A stretch of DNA of 64,000 nucleotides from Clostridium fungisolvens (GCF_014193895.1 NZ_BLZR01000001.1:1984001-2048000), one strand, 5' to 3'; counted from the first letter of the stretch, positions 37,646 to 47,497 are shown. Translations and numbers: made by a program. Notes: a model not told the origin generated them from the letters alone.

Positions 37646-38194
37646 ATGGAGGTGAGACACATATTAGAAAATATTGCAGTTGTGAATGACAATGATGAGA
37701 TTATAGGATATAAAGAAAAAATGTCGGTACATAAGGAAGGTATATTGCATAGAGCTTTTTCAGTAGTACTTTTTAATTCGAAAAATGAAATGCTATTGCA
37801 GAGAAGGAGTTTTTCAAAATATCACTCGCCAGGAGAGTGGACTAATGCATGTTGCAGTCATCAGAGAGAGAATGAAACAATTAAAGAAGCTGCGATTAGA
37901 AGACTGTATGAAGAACTGGGAATTAATGATGCTATACTTGAAGAAGAATTTATTTTTCATTATAAATGCCAATTTGAAAATGAACTTTGGGAAAATGAAA
38001 TTGATCATGTTTTTATTGGTAGATATGATAAAGATGTTGAATCTTTTAATATAGATGAAGTTCACGAGGTCAGATGGATTTCAGTATCGGAGTTGCTTAA
38101 CTGGATTGATGAAAAGCCTGAAGAGTTTACTTTTTGGTTTAAAATTCTAATAAAGAAAGCAGAAGAACTTAAAAAATTATACACTAAATATTAA
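37646..38194 (+). CDS. idi: isopentenyl-diphosphate delta-isomerase, type I
   Basis: About 177-182 residues, Nudix-fold IDI-1. It interconverts isopentenyl and dimethylallyl diphosphate in isoprenoid synthesis. The catalytic Cys lies in the family motif WTNACCSHQ (near residue 68-72), and the catalytic Glu and metal residues are in RRLYEELGI and ENEIDHVFIG (near 115). The ATG at 37646 overlaps the Shine-Dalgarno (GGAGGTG at 37648-37654); that signal is ideally placed for the in-frame ATA at 37661, so the true start may be non-standard. It stands alone here. Confidence 0.9.
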   Translation: MEVRHILENIAVVNDNDEIIGYKEKMSVHKEGILHRAFSVVLFNSKNEMLLQRRSFSKYHSPGEWTNACCSHQRENETIKEAAIRRLYEELGINDAILEEEFIFHYKCQFENELWENEIDHVFIGRYDKDVESFNIDEVHEVRWISVSELLNWIDEKPEEFTFWFKILIKKAEELKKLYTKY

Positions 38195-38376
38195 TTTGTT
38201 AAGATTTAATGTATAATTCTTCTACATATTGAGGCATAATAATCAATGTAATGTAGCATCTTCTTATAAGTTTTATTCTTTGTAGTTTTAAAATATTTAA
38301 GTTACGAAACTATAACTTTAGAAGATTTATACACAAATTACCAAATGAACTCTTCTGAAAACTAATTAGAAATCAA

Positions 38377-38514
38377 GGTAACCTAGTACATAGCAAGAAA
38401 ATAATGGATTAAAATGCAAATTATCATCCATAAGGAATGGCTGGTTACATCGGAATTTTATTAGTGAAATGTTCCAGAGAGTTTAAAAAAATAAAATTTC
38501 GGAGGTTCAAAATT
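38377..38514 (+). promoter_or_regulatory. possible structured 5' leader of the cold-shock gene
   Basis: GGTAACC (38377-38383) can pair with GGTTAC (38443-38448), enclosing ATGGAT/ATCCAT (38404-38409 with 38426-38431). The gene before it ends at 38194, so the cold-shock mRNA could have a long leader. Long, foldable leaders are typical of csp mRNAs; I infer but cannot show temperature control. Confidence 0.4.
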
Positions 38515-38715
38515 ATGAATGGTACAGTTAAATGGTTTAATCCAGAAAAAGGATTTGGATTCATCACAGGAGATGATGGAAAAGATGTATTTGCACACTT
38601 TTCACAAATAAATGCTGAAGGCTATAAATCTCTTGAAGAAGGCCAAAAAGTATCTTTTGATGTTGCTCAAGGTCCAAAAGGTCCACAAGCAGAAAATATT
38701 ACACTAGCTAAATAG
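38515..38715 (+). CDS. cold-shock protein (CspA family)
   Basis: A 66-residue single cold-shock domain, a nucleic-acid-binding RNA chaperone. The RNP1 motif (KGFGFI) and RNP2 (DVFAHF) are intact, and the length is typical. The start at 38515 follows CGGAGG; longer in-frame starts from 38437 would add 26 residues unlike any Csp. A long potential leader precedes it and a perfect terminator follows. Confidence 0.96.
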   Translation: MNGTVKWFNPEKGFGFITGDDGKDVFAHFSQINAEGYKSLEEGQKVSFDVAQGPKGPQAENITLAK

Positions 38716-38722
38716 ACAGCGG

Positions 38723-38757
38723 AAATCCCCTTAAAGTATGTACTTTAAGGGGATTTT
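38723..38757. terminator. terminator of the cold-shock gene
   Basis: AAATCCCCTTAAAGTA-TG-TACTTTAAGGGGATTTT, a perfect 16-bp stem. Confidence 0.9.
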
Positions 38758-38820
38758 AGCAATATTTATTGAAAAAGGATACTTAAGGATATTTTATAGT
38801 CTCTATTATTTATGATTTTG

Positions 38821-39696
38821 TTATTCAATCCAAAATGGCTGAGTCCATGCCATGCAACCATCTTCTCTGTTCATTTCAATTCTTACATATTTCTCATTTC
38901 CTAATACTGTATATTCGGCTTCATGACCGTAGCTTTCTTTTAAAACTTTGCCTTTATAACCTATAAATTTAAAAGATACTGGAATATTGTGATGTTTAAG
39001 CTCCAGATATAGTCTATTATCAATAGCTTCAATTTTATTTAGTAAGATACCAGTGGAACTATAGAAACTTCCTTTTCTCAAAGATTCAAGTATTGATACA
39101 GAACTTTTCTCTTCACATAATGCCATATTAAAAGCACAACCACAGCGCTGGAATACGTGCATATCATCGTTCGCGAATCCAAATACTTTTTTACCATTCG
39201 ACAAAAGATTGTCCCATAAATCAGTAGCTAAAGCTCTTCCTTTGTTATCGAATTTAACATTGTTATTATAAATTTCTAACCCAGTATACCCATTTAACTG
39301 TAGTAATTCTTCTAGTGGCCAGTAATTATCTTCATAAACATGAGGATGGCATATTATATTTAATCCGCCTTCATCATTTACTTTATTAAAAAGTTGTTGA
39401 TGATTATCATAATTACGTTCATCGTCACAGTAATCTTTAATGTTTATACCAAGAGTTTGATAATCTCTATATTTATATTCAGTTCCAGGGAAAATAACTA
39501 TATCTTCGTAACTTTCATTAAGTTTTGTGAGCATACAGTGATCCGTAATGGCTAAAAAATCATATTTCATTTTATAAGATTTGTACATATCTATTACTGT
39601 CTCTAAAGAGTAGTGACCACATTTACTATTTTCAGTATGGGTATGTAAATTTCCCTTAAGCCATATCCCAGTAGACAGGTAAGGATTAATTATCAT
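38821..39696 (-). CDS. PHP-domain metal-dependent phosphoesterase
   Basis: A 291-residue PHP-domain hydrolase. Metal-binding motifs are visible in order: NLHTHTENS (residues about 16-24), AITDHC (near 50), a Glu in FPGTEY (about 72), ICHPHV (near 115) and FANDDMHVF (near 172). The C-terminal about 90 residues are a beta-rich extension. Relatives hydrolyse phosphoesters of sugars, nucleotides or DNA ends. It is divergent from xylA and is the leftmost possible member of the sugar locus, though that link is only positional. Confidence 0.85.
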   Translation of the reverse strand: MIINPYLSTGIWLKGNLHTHTENSKCGHYSLETVIDMYKSYKMKYDFLAITDHCMLTKLNESYEDIVIFPGTEYKYRDYQTLGINIKDYCDDERNYDNHQQLFNKVNDEGGLNIICHPHVYEDNYWPLEELLQLNGYTGLEIYNNNVKFDNKGRALATDLWDNLLSNGKKVFGFANDDMHVFQRCGCAFNMALCEEKSSVSILESLRKGSFYSSTGILLNKIEAIDNRLYLELKHHNIPVSFKFIGYKGKVLKESYGHEAEYTVLGNEKYVRIEMNREDGCMAWTQPFWIE

Positions 39697-39892
39697 AAGT
39701 TTACCTCCATATGAGTTTTAATTTTAAATACACAATTCAAGTTTAAAACCTATTAAAATTTTAAAAGCTCAATTCATTAATAAGCTGCTATTTTGTCAAA
39801 TAGTATAATTTTATTATATAACAGTTAAAAAAAATAGTAAAATTTATATCGAAAAACAGAAAAAACTTATTAAAGCTACTTTATAAAATAAC

Positions 39893-39921
39893 TTGAAAAA
39901 GTTTTTTTCCAATGATATACT
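39893..39921 (+). promoter_or_regulatory. xylA promoter
   Basis: TTGAAA (39893-39898) and TATACT (39916-39921), spacer 17 bases. Downstream of the -10 box, AGTCAAGGATGGTCAAT is a short repeat of GTCAA and could overlap a regulator site; the operator of the ROK protein is unknown. Confidence 0.7.
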
Positions 39922-39978
39922 TTAGTCAAGGATGGTCAATACAATTAATAAATAAAATGGGAATGAGAGGGTACGAGA

Positions 39979-41301
39979 ATGAAAGAGTATTTTTCAAACA
40001 TATCTAAGGTAGTATATGAGGGGCCAAAATCAACCAATCCATATTCATTTAAATATTACAATCCTGAAGAAGTAGTTGGAAATAAAAAGATGAAAGAACA
40101 TTTAAGATTTGCAGTATCTTATTGGCATACTTTAACTGCAAATGGAACTGATCCTTTTGGGGTTGGGACAATGCTTCGTCCTTGGGATAATGTAAACGAT
40201 TCTATGGAACTTGCTAAAGCAAGAATGGAAGCTGCATTTGAATTAATGGATAAGCTAAACATTGATTATTTCTGTTTCCATGATAGAGATATTGCACCAG
40301 AAGGAAATAGCCTAGCTGAGACTAACGAAAACTTAGACAAGTTGGTAGCATATTGCAAAGAATTAATGAAAAAATATGATAAAAAATTGTTATGGGGAAC
40401 TGCAAATTGTTTCTCTAATCCAAGATATGTACATGGAGCAGGTACTTCATGCAATGCTGATGTTTTTGCATATACAGCAGCTCAAATTAAAAAGGCTATT
40501 GAAGTAACAAAAGAATTAGGCGGAGAAAATTATGTGTTCTGGGGTGGAAGAGAAGGTTATGAAACTCTTCTAAATACAAACATGGAATTAGAACTTGATA
40601 ACTTTGCTAGACTTCTTCAAATGGCTGTTGACTATGCTAAAGAAATAGGATTCACTGGACAGTTTTTAATAGAACCAAAGCCAATGGAACCAACAAAACA
40701 CCAATATGATTTTGACACAGCTACAGTATTAGCATTCTTAAGAAAATATAAATTAGACAAGCATTTTAAGATAAATATTGAAGCAAATCATGCAACCTTA
40801 GCAGGTCACACTTTCCAGCATGAGCTACATGTAGCTAGAATAAATAATGTTCTTGGAAGCGTAGATGCAAATCAAGGAGATCCTAATTTGGGATGGGATA
40901 CTGACCAGTTCCCAACTAATGTATATGATACAACTCTTGCTATGTATGAAATACTTAAGAATAACGGTATTGCACCTGGTGGTTTGAATTTTGATGCAAA
41001 GGTAAGAAGAGCTTCATTTGAACCAGAAGATTTATTTTTAGCTTATATTGCTGGAATGGATACTTTTGCGAAAGGGTTAAGAGTAGCTCATAAACTGCTA
41101 ACTGATGGAGTTCTAGAAAACAATATAAAAGAGAAATATTCAAGTTTTGAAGGTGGAATCGGAAAAGAAATAGTTGAAGGAAATGTAGGCTTCAAAGAGT
41201 TGGAAAAGTACGCTTTAGAAAACAGTAGAATTTCCAATAAGTCTGGAAGACAAGAGATGTTGGAGTCTATTGTTAATCAATATATATTTGAAGATAAATA
41301 G
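39979..41301 (+). CDS. xylA: xylose isomerase
   Basis: A 440-residue class II xylose isomerase. It converts D-xylose to D-xylulose, the step that would receive xylose freed by the downstream alpha-xylosidase. The active-site base H101 lies in [10 protein letters not shown], and the metal ligand E232 in [15 protein letters not shown]. The length matches the clostridial enzymes. It has its own promoter, with GAGAGGG before the ATG. No xylulokinase gene is in the window. It is followed by two palindromic repeats and then the ROK regulator. Confidence 0.98.
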   Translation: MKEYFSNISKVVYEGPKSTNPYSFKYYNPEEVVGNKKMKEHLRFAVSYWHTLTANGTDPFGVGTMLRPWDNVNDSMELAKARMEAAFELMDKLNIDYFCFHDRDIAPEGNSLAETNENLDKLVAYCKELMKKYDKKLLWGTANCFSNPRYVHGAGTSCNADVFAYTAAQIKKAIEVTKELGGENYVFWGGREGYETLLNTNMELELDNFARLLQMAVDYAKEIGFTGQFLIEPKPMEPTKHQYDFDTATVLAFLRKYKLDKHFKINIEANHATLAGHTFQHELHVARINNVLGSVDANQGDPNLGWDTDQFPTNVYDTTLAMYEILKNNGIAPGGLNFDAKVRRASFEPEDLFLAYIAGMDTFAKGLRVAHKLLTDGVLENNIKEKYSSFEGGIGKEIVEGNVGFKELEKYALENSRISNKSGRQEMLESIVNQYIFEDK

Positions 41302-41367
41302 ATTTCTTAAATAAAAATAAGATTTATATTTAAGTAAGAGTGTATCTTAAACTGAATTAATTAAAAA

Positions 41368-41463
41368 GATGTACCACTTCGTATTTAATTTTATATTTTT
41401 AAATTTAATCACTATAAGCAGTGAGAGTTTAAAAATTAGATTGAAGATCGGAGTGGTACATAC
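41368..41463. repeat. CACTTCG palindromic repeat, copy d
   Basis: Outer arms GATGTACCACTTCG...CGGAGTGGTACAT pair. Inner parts TTTATATTTTTAAA...TTTAAAAATTAGATT and TCACT...GTGAGAG match copy a. It follows xylA and may end its transcript. Confidence 0.75.
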
Positions 41464-41470
41464 TGTATAT

Positions 41471-41555
41471 AGATGAATCCATTCATAATTAAATTTATAT
41501 TTTTAAAATATCCTCTGAATTTTGAAAATAGGTTTTGGATTAGAACGTTTCATCT
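41471..41555. repeat. CACTTCG palindromic repeat, copy e (diverged)
   Basis: It begins AGATGAATCCATTC and ends GAACGTTTCATCT, with AAATTTATATTTTTAAA and TTGAAAATAGGTTTTGGATT inside. It is in tandem with copy d, and its pairing is weaker. Confidence 0.6.
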
Positions 41556-41789
41556 TTAATAATATTTGCATTAAATTGGGATATGATTAGAAGCTGAAAT
41601 GCAGAAGCATATAAAAGCTATTATATGGTATATTTAAGCATCCCTTTAGAAATAGAAGTGAATTATTAGTAATCATGCCAGTTGAAGTGAAAACGTTGTA
41701 TTTGGTATAATTAAGAAAATTATTAAGATAACGTAAAATTTGAACTTTTAGATGTAAGTAAATTAAATGTACAAAGGAATGATAGGATA

Positions 41790-42983
41790 ATGATGAAATT
41801 TAAAAATGTAGATAAAGACACAATAAGGAGTTCAAATATAAAGCTTATATTGAACTTATTGTTTGATAAAAGGGAACTTACAAAGCAGGAAATATCAAAA
41901 GAAACAGGGCTTAGTATACCAACTGTAATTAACATTACAAACGAACTTATTGAAGATGGATTAGTTGAGGAATGTGGAGTTGCAGAATCAAGCGGTGGAA
42001 GAAAACCAATAATAGTAAGATTTATGCCAAATTCCAGATATTCTTTTGGAGTAGAGATAAATTCTAAATACATAAGAATAATTTTAATTAATCTTGATGC
42101 TGCTATTTTGGAAGATGAAAGCATAATGTTTAATGATTCATTTAAGCTGAATGAAGGTAATGTAAAAAATATTTTTGATGAAATTTGCAAAATAATTAAA
42201 GTTATAATTTTAAAAAGGAATATAAAAGAAGCGAATGTGCTTGGAATAGGATTTTCACTTCCAGGTACAGTGAATGAAGAAAAACTTTTGCTAGAGCTTG
42301 CTCCAAATCTTTTTGTTAAGAATATGGATTTTCATTACGTAGAAGAAAAACTTAATATTAAGGTATATGTAGAAAATGAAGCTAATTCTGCTGCAGTGGC
42401 TGAGCTAAGACTCGGAATAGCAAAAGATATGAGAAATTTAGTCTACATATCAGTCAGAGAAGGTGTGGGTACCGGAATTGTTGTAAGTGGATACCTTTAT
42501 AAAGGAAAGAACAAAAGAGCTGGTGAATTTGGTCATATGACTGTAGAAAAAAATGGTATTCCTTGTACTTGTGGAAAAAAAGGATGCTGGGAAGTTTATA
42601 CTTCATCAGAAATGATTTTAAAAAAATATAATATAGAAGAAAAGAATCCTGTAAGGTCTTTCGACCAATTCTTTAATTTACTTGATGGAAAAGATTTAAA
42701 AGCTTCTGCAATCTGGGAAGAATATTTAGATTACTTATCTGTTGGAATTCAAAATATAATTCTAATAATGGATCCCCATTATATTGTAGTAGGAGGAGAC
42801 ATAAGTAATTATGAAAAGTTTCTTATCCCTCCTTTAAAAGATAGAATTTTTAAGGATATCAATTTCTTTAGTGAAGATGATTTAAAGCTACTTACTTCTA
42901 AATTTAAGGAGAATTCATCCATAATAGGAGCGTCGATCTTACCAATTGAAAAACTATTTTTTATAAATGAAAGAATATTATAG
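41790..42983 (+). CDS. ROK-family transcriptional regulator (XylR/NagC-like)
   Basis: A 397-residue repressor-type protein. The N-terminal winged HTH (about 20-65, LTKQEISKETGLSIPTVINI) is followed by the ROK sugar-kinase-like domain, with the zinc motif CTCGKKGCWE (near residue 257-266) and EVGVGTG-type loops. ROK regulators of xylose genes are released from DNA by the sugar; xylose or a xyloglucan fragment is the likely inducer here from context. The ATG at 41790 or 41793 follows AAAGGAATG. It is followed within 12 bases by the YesL gene, forming an operon with YesM/YesN. Confidence 0.88.
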   Translation: MMKFKNVDKDTIRSSNIKLILNLLFDKRELTKQEISKETGLSIPTVINITNELIEDGLVEECGVAESSGGRKPIIVRFMPNSRYSFGVEINSKYIRIILINLDAAILEDESIMFNDSFKLNEGNVKNIFDEICKIIKVIILKRNIKEANVLGIGFSLPGTVNEEKLLLELAPNLFVKNMDFHYVEEKLNIKVYVENEANSAAVAELRLGIAKDMRNLVYISVREGVGTGIVVSGYLYKGKNKRAGEFGHMTVEKNGIPCTCGKKGCWEVYTSSEMILKKYNIEEKNPVRSFDQFFNLLDGKDLKASAIWEEYLDYLSVGIQNIILIMDPHYIVVGGDISNYEKFLIPPLKDRIFKDINFFSEDDLKLLTSKFKENSSIIGASILPIEKLFFINERIL

Positions 42984-42994
42984 TGGAGGCATTT

Positions 42995-43702
42995 ATGAAA
43001 GTAAAAAAGGAATTTGGAGAAGGACCAATATTTATAGCAACAAATTATATATGGTGGTTTTTAGTTGGGAACTTCTATTTCTGGCTTTTGAATTTGCCAA
43101 TGTTGTTAGTTGTTCTAGGGATAGTATCTACTGTAGGCAGTGATAATACATTATTGTTCATAATAACTCTTTTACCAATGGCTCCAGCATTAACAGCACT
43201 TTTAAGTTCAATGGGGAAGCTTATTAGAGAAAAGGACATAAACATGACAAAGGAATTTTTTAAAGCTTACAAAACAAATTTTGTTGAGTCAATAATTTTT
43301 GGCTTTTTTGAAGTGGTAATCCTCGGGGTATTATATTTTGACAGAGTTTATTTTGCGGCTACATCTTCAATCGCAATTCTTCAGATGGTTATATTAGTGC
43401 TAGCTATTATTTTCTTTGCAATTATTAATTTTTATATTTTGCCTATAGTTTCTAGGTTTTATTTGAAAAAGATGCAAATAGTGAAGTTAGCCATCTTTTA
43501 TTTCTTTAGAAGAATACATGTAGCAGCGGCTGCATTAGCAATTTTATATTTACTATGGACAATCTCACTTAAAGGCGGGTCTATTATTTTACTTTTTTCA
43601 GCTAGCATTTTATGTTATATAATAATGCTATTTCATACAAATACCTTAATTGAGATAGAAGCTAGGTTGCAACCAGAAGATACTAATGGATTAGATGCAT
43701 AG
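42995..43702 (+). CDS. YesL-family (DUF624) membrane protein
   Basis: A 235-residue membrane protein with about five or six hydrophobic segments. WWFLVGNFYFWLLNLPML near the N-terminus and the LTALLSSMGKLIREKD stretch fit YesL/DUF624. YesL proteins sit beside YesM/YesN sensors and LplB/LplC-type sugar transporters, and their mechanism is unknown. The ATG at 42995 follows GTGGAGG; a GTG at 42983 overlaps the ROK stop and is less likely. Confidence 0.82.
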   Translation: MKVKKEFGEGPIFIATNYIWWFLVGNFYFWLLNLPMLLVVLGIVSTVGSDNTLLFIITLLPMAPALTALLSSMGKLIREKDINMTKEFFKAYKTNFVESIIFGFFEVVILGVLYFDRVYFAATSSIAILQMVILVLAIIFFAIINFYILPIVSRFYLKKMQIVKLAIFYFFRRIHVAAAALAILYLLWTISLKGGSIILLFSASILCYIIMLFHTNTLIEIEARLQPEDTNGLDA

Positions 43703-43715
43703 AAGGTGTATAGGT

Positions 43716-45488
43716 GTGAAAAAGATCATAGACTTTTTTAATAATTTAAGTGTGAGATTTAAGTTTGCTTTAGTTTATTTTTTTATATTACTTATTCAGA
43801 TAGTAATTTTCGGACTTTATATGTATGAGCAAACATCAAACTCAACAGTTAAGCAAGGACAGCTGGTTATGGAACAAAATCTGTTGCAAACCAAAGAGAG
43901 TATTCTACAAAAAAGAAACTCTATAGAAAGTGCTGCAGACATACTAGTTTTAGATAAAAGAATACAAGATTTTTTAGATTATAAATATGAAAATTCTGTA
44001 TATCAAATACAAGATTATCAGTTTAATATATCACCAATTGTTGAAAACATATTAAAACAAAATAGATATATAAATTCCATTAAAATATATATGTCGGATA
44101 ATATAGTAACCGAAATGGCAGATAGTTATTACAGCGTAAATAAAGATTCAGACTTGAGCAAGTTCTTGGCATTGAATCAAAAGAAACCTTTGGATAATGG
44201 ATGGACTAGTACCCATGAAGCAAAGACGCGCGCTCTTAAGGATAGTACTGGTACAGGTGAACAAGTATTAACCTACTCAAAGAAAATAATTTCAAGTAAT
44301 ACCTTTAGGGAAACAGGTACTCTTGAAATTGAAGTTAAAGAGACTGTTCTCTTCGATATGCTTCGGGATCCGATTGTAACAAAGCTTGGTAAGATATTTG
44401 TTGCAGATGATAATAGCATGGTAGTATCTAACAATATTCCAAGTTTATTCAAGCAAGATGTGATAAAGAGTAATTTCTTTGATTTTACACCAAATAAAAG
44501 AATTAGTGAGGTTGGTGAGATATTCAATAAGAAATATATTTTTATTTCAATCCCCATAAGTGAAATCAATTGTAATATACTTGGAATTTTCCCGGCTGAA
44601 AACTTCAATAATGAGATAAAAAGTTCATTTAGAAATATTGAACTTGTGTTATTAGGTTCTTCCATCTTTTTGGGGATAATCATATTTTTTACTACAACTG
44701 CATTGTTGTCAAGGATTAAAGACATGGTTAAGGCGATGAAGCAAGTAAGAGATGGGAATCTTAATGTTTCTGTGAAGGTAGATTCTACAGATGAATTTGG
44801 CGAACTTGGAACTACGTTTAATCATATGACTTCAAGAATACATGAATTAGTAGAGACAGTTTATAAAATAGAGCTTATGGAAAAAGAGGCCGAGCTTAAA
44901 GCGTTAGAAGCTCAAATAAATCCTCACTTTTTGTACAATACGCTTGCTACAATAACGTGGGCTGCCAGAAAAGTAAAGTCATCTCAAATAGAAACTATTT
45001 CAAATTCTTTAGCTAAATTTTATAGATTAGTTTTAAGTAAGGGAAATAGGGAAATTACCGTAGCAGAAGAAGTAGAAATGGTGAAGGCTTATCTTCATAT
45101 ACAGAAGATAAGATTTGAAGACAAGTTTGATGTAATATATAAAATTGACGAAGCCTCGTATTCTAAGAAAATCATAAAAAACATCCTACAGCCTATAGTA
45201 GAAAATGCATTAAGTCATGGGATTGAACCAAAGAGCTCTCATGGAACTATTGTAATAAAAATTAGTTCCTTTGAAAATTTTTTAAGCATAAAGATAATAG
45301 ATGATGGTGTAGGAATTGCTCAAGGCAAATTGATTAAGGTGTTAAATGGTGATGTAGAAAGCGCTAAAGGCAGTGGATATGCAGTGAAAAATATAATTCA
45401 AAGACTGGAAGCTTATTCAGGTAGAAAAGATGTTTTTTCTATTTATAGTAGAGAAGGCATTGGAACTGAAGTGGTGATTTTGATTTAG
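43716..45488 (+). CDS. YesM-type sensor histidine kinase
   Basis: A 590-residue membrane kinase. TM1 is at about residues 12-36, an extracellular sensor at about 37-300, TM2 at about 300-320, HAMP at about 325-375, then His_kinase with H404 in EAQINPHFLYN, and a HATPase domain (NILQPIVENALSHGI, IIDDGVGI). It is paired with the YesN regulator downstream. YesM sensors of this group respond to extracellular or transported oligosaccharides. The GTG at 43716 was preferred: AGAAGGTG precedes it, while the ATG at 43695 lies inside the previous gene and has no ribosome binding site. Confidence 0.9.
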   Translation: MKKIIDFFNNLSVRFKFALVYFFILLIQIVIFGLYMYEQTSNSTVKQGQLVMEQNLLQTKESILQKRNSIESAADILVLDKRIQDFLDYKYENSVYQIQDYQFNISPIVENILKQNRYINSIKIYMSDNIVTEMADSYYSVNKDSDLSKFLALNQKKPLDNGWTSTHEAKTRALKDSTGTGEQVLTYSKKIISSNTFRETGTLEIEVKETVLFDMLRDPIVTKLGKIFVADDNSMVVSNNIPSLFKQDVIKSNFFDFTPNKRISEVGEIFNKKYIFISIPISEINCNILGIFPAENFNNEIKSSFRNIELVLLGSSIFLGIIIFFTTTALLSRIKDMVKAMKQVRDGNLNVSVKVDSTDEFGELGTTFNHMTSRIHELVETVYKIELMEKEAELKALEAQINPHFLYNTLATITWAARKVKSSQIETISNSLAKFYRLVLSKGNREITVAEEVEMVKAYLHIQKIRFEDKFDVIYKIDEASYSKKIIKNILQPIVENALSHGIEPKSSHGTIVIKISSFENFLSIKIIDDGVGIAQGKLIKVLNGDVESAKGSGYAVKNIIQRLEAYSGRKDVFSIYSREGIGTEVVILI

Positions 45489-45613
45489 ATACTTTGCTTT
45501 CTATCGACGTACTGCTTCTTATTGAAATCTATCAAAGATTTTGGGAACTGGTATATCTACAGCATAATTTTAATTCATGATATAACCAGAAATCACTTTA
45601 GGAGGAGGATCTT

Positions 45614-47257
45614 ATGTTAAGAATGTTAATCGTTGAGGATGAGAGATTAGAAAGAGAAGGTCTTCTTGAATTTTTGGATTGGAGTAGCTTTGGAATAGAG
45701 GTAGTAGAGACAGCATGTGATGGGTTAGAAGGTATAGAATTAGCTAGAAAGATGAGACCAGATTTAATTATAACAGATATAAAGATGTCAGGTATGGCAG
45801 GATTAGAGATGTCAAAAAAGATTAAAGAATTTCTGCCAGAAGTAAAAATCATAATATTGTCTGGATATAATGATTTTAAATTCGCTAAGGAAGCTATAAG
45901 GTTTCAAGCTTATGCATATTTGTTAAAGCCTGTGGAAGAAAAAGAGATGGTAGAAGTGATAAAAGGGGCTACAAATGAATGCATAAAAGCTTATGAAATA
46001 GCTTTAGAAGAAAGCAAAAATAAGCTTCAGATAGAAGAAAGCTATAGTGTTGCTAGGACACAATTTATAGCGGATCTTTTCGAGGGAAGAGTAAAGGAAG
46101 AAGAACTATATGAATATTTAAAGTATTTTCATATAAATCTTATAAAAGAAGATAACATATTAGTAATGATTATAAGGCAATCTAAGTTAAATGATTCAGT
46201 AATTATAGATGAACATGATTTATTTGATATAATCAATAATAATATTGATGAATTAAAGGATAAAGATTATTTTAATGTTGAAAAATCTTTTTTATACAAG
46301 GACAGTGTTAGAAATCAACTAGTAGCCTGTGTTTCACTAAATTCTGAAGAAGATTTTGATACTTTGCTATATTATATTTCAAACAAGTATCTTGCAAGAA
46401 TAAAAAGAGAGAACAATGTAACACTTCAGATTGGAATTGGCAAGAAGGTTGAGACAATTGATGATATACATTTATCCTATAACTCAGCTTGCGAAGCAAT
46501 TGAGTTTGGTGAATTTTGGTCAATACAAGGATTGACCTATTATGAAGGTGTGGAAGTTAATTCAAAAAAGTTTGAGGACAGGTTATGCGAATTTGTAGTA
46601 AAAGGGAATTACTTTTCAAAAAATTTGGTTAGTGCATTGAGTTCTTCTGAGGAAGATAAAGTATATCAGCTTATTACTGACATGTTTGATTATATAAATA
46701 ATACTAAATGCACCGATAGAGACTTACTTAATAACTATCTTTACAATATAATAAATGAGGTGTCTCTTTTTGTTTATAATATAAATAAAAGAACTGAAGA
46801 ATTTATGCAAGACTACAATGATAGTATTAAAGCTTTTATGAACTTAAGTAATATAAATGCTATAAAAGAATATTTTTATACGTTTTTTGGAAGCGTACTT
46901 GCATTTCTAAATGAAAAAAGAGGAAGCAAGGATGAAAGTATTGTAAAAAAGGTTATAAAGCTGATTGATAAAAAATATATGGAATGCATTAGTCTTAAAA
47001 CAATTGCCGCAGAAGTTTATTTATCTCCTAACTATTTAGGGAATATATTTAAGAAGGTTACCGGAAAAACCTTTAATGTTTATCTATGCGAATATAGAAT
47101 GGAAAAGGCTAAAGAACTTTTAAGTAAGGCTAATAAAAAAGTCTCTAGTGTTGCTCAAGAAGTTGGAATCCCAAATACGTCATATTTTTGTATGGTGTTT
47201 AAAAATACATTTGGTATAGCTCCAGGAGAGTTTCATGAAAGGGTCATAAGAGGATAA
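45614..47257 (+). CDS. YesN-type response regulator (REC plus AraC DNA-binding domain)
   Basis: A 547-residue regulator. The receiver domain at 1-125 has the phospho-acceptor D55 (DLIITDIKMS), E9/D10 and K in LKPVEE. A long helical middle region follows, then a C-terminal AraC HTH pair (about 450-547): LKTIAAEVYLSPNYLGNIFK and VSSVAQEVGIPNTSYFCMVF. It would activate the neighbouring transporter and glycosidase genes when phosphorylated by the YesM kinase. AGGAGGAGG precedes the ATG, and a terminator follows. Confidence 0.92.
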   Translation: MLRMLIVEDERLEREGLLEFLDWSSFGIEVVETACDGLEGIELARKMRPDLIITDIKMSGMAGLEMSKKIKEFLPEVKIIILSGYNDFKFAKEAIRFQAYAYLLKPVEEKEMVEVIKGATNECIKAYEIALEESKNKLQIEESYSVARTQFIADLFEGRVKEEELYEYLKYFHINLIKEDNILVMIIRQSKLNDSVIIDEHDLFDIINNNIDELKDKDYFNVEKSFLYKDSVRNQLVACVSLNSEEDFDTLLYYISNKYLARIKRENNVTLQIGIGKKVETIDDIHLSYNSACEAIEFGEFWSIQGLTYYEGVEVNSKKFEDRLCEFVVKGNYFSKNLVSALSSSEEDKVYQLITDMFDYINNTKCTDRDLLNNYLYNIINEVSLFVYNINKRTEEFMQDYNDSIKAFMNLSNINAIKEYFYTFFGSVLAFLNEKRGSKDESIVKKVIKLIDKKYMECISLKTIAAEVYLSPNYLGNIFKKVTGKTFNVYLCEYRMEKAKELLSKANKKVSSVAQEVGIPNTSYFCMVFKNTFGIAPGEFHERVIRG

Positions 47258-47268
47258 TATAAGATTTT

Positions 47269-47309
47269 TAAAAGGTATCAGGTTATTAAAAATTCCTGAT
47301 ACCTTTTTA
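47269..47309 (+). terminator. terminator of the ROK-YesL-YesM-YesN operon
   Basis: AAAAGGTATCAGG...CCTGATACCTTTTT hairpin, a 12-13 bp stem ending in a T-run. Confidence 0.88.
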
Positions 47310-47408
47310 CTGTTTAGTAAAGTATAATATTTTAAATTTAGCTAAATCTAGAGAATTAAAAAATTCTAGGAGTTTTTGATGACCAGACAGTAAAAAATTT
47401 AGACTTAT

Positions 47409-47497
47409 TCGCCTGCCAAATTTTCCTCATATGCATTCGGAAAGGCAGATGCGCAAAAAAGCTTGCTGAAGAAGATTTCTTCAGCAAGCTTTTTTAC
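47409..47497 (+). repeat. dispersed two-hairpin element, copy C
   Basis: The clearest copy. Hairpin 1: CGCCTGCC pairs with GGCAG-AT-GCG, with an inner TTTTCC...GGAAA stem. Hairpin 2 (AAAAAAGCTTGCTGAAGAAG...CTTCAGCAAGCTTTTTT, about 47455-47497) is terminator-like. It lies in the region between the two-component operon and the transporter, about 280 bases before the permease start. Confidence 0.75.
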
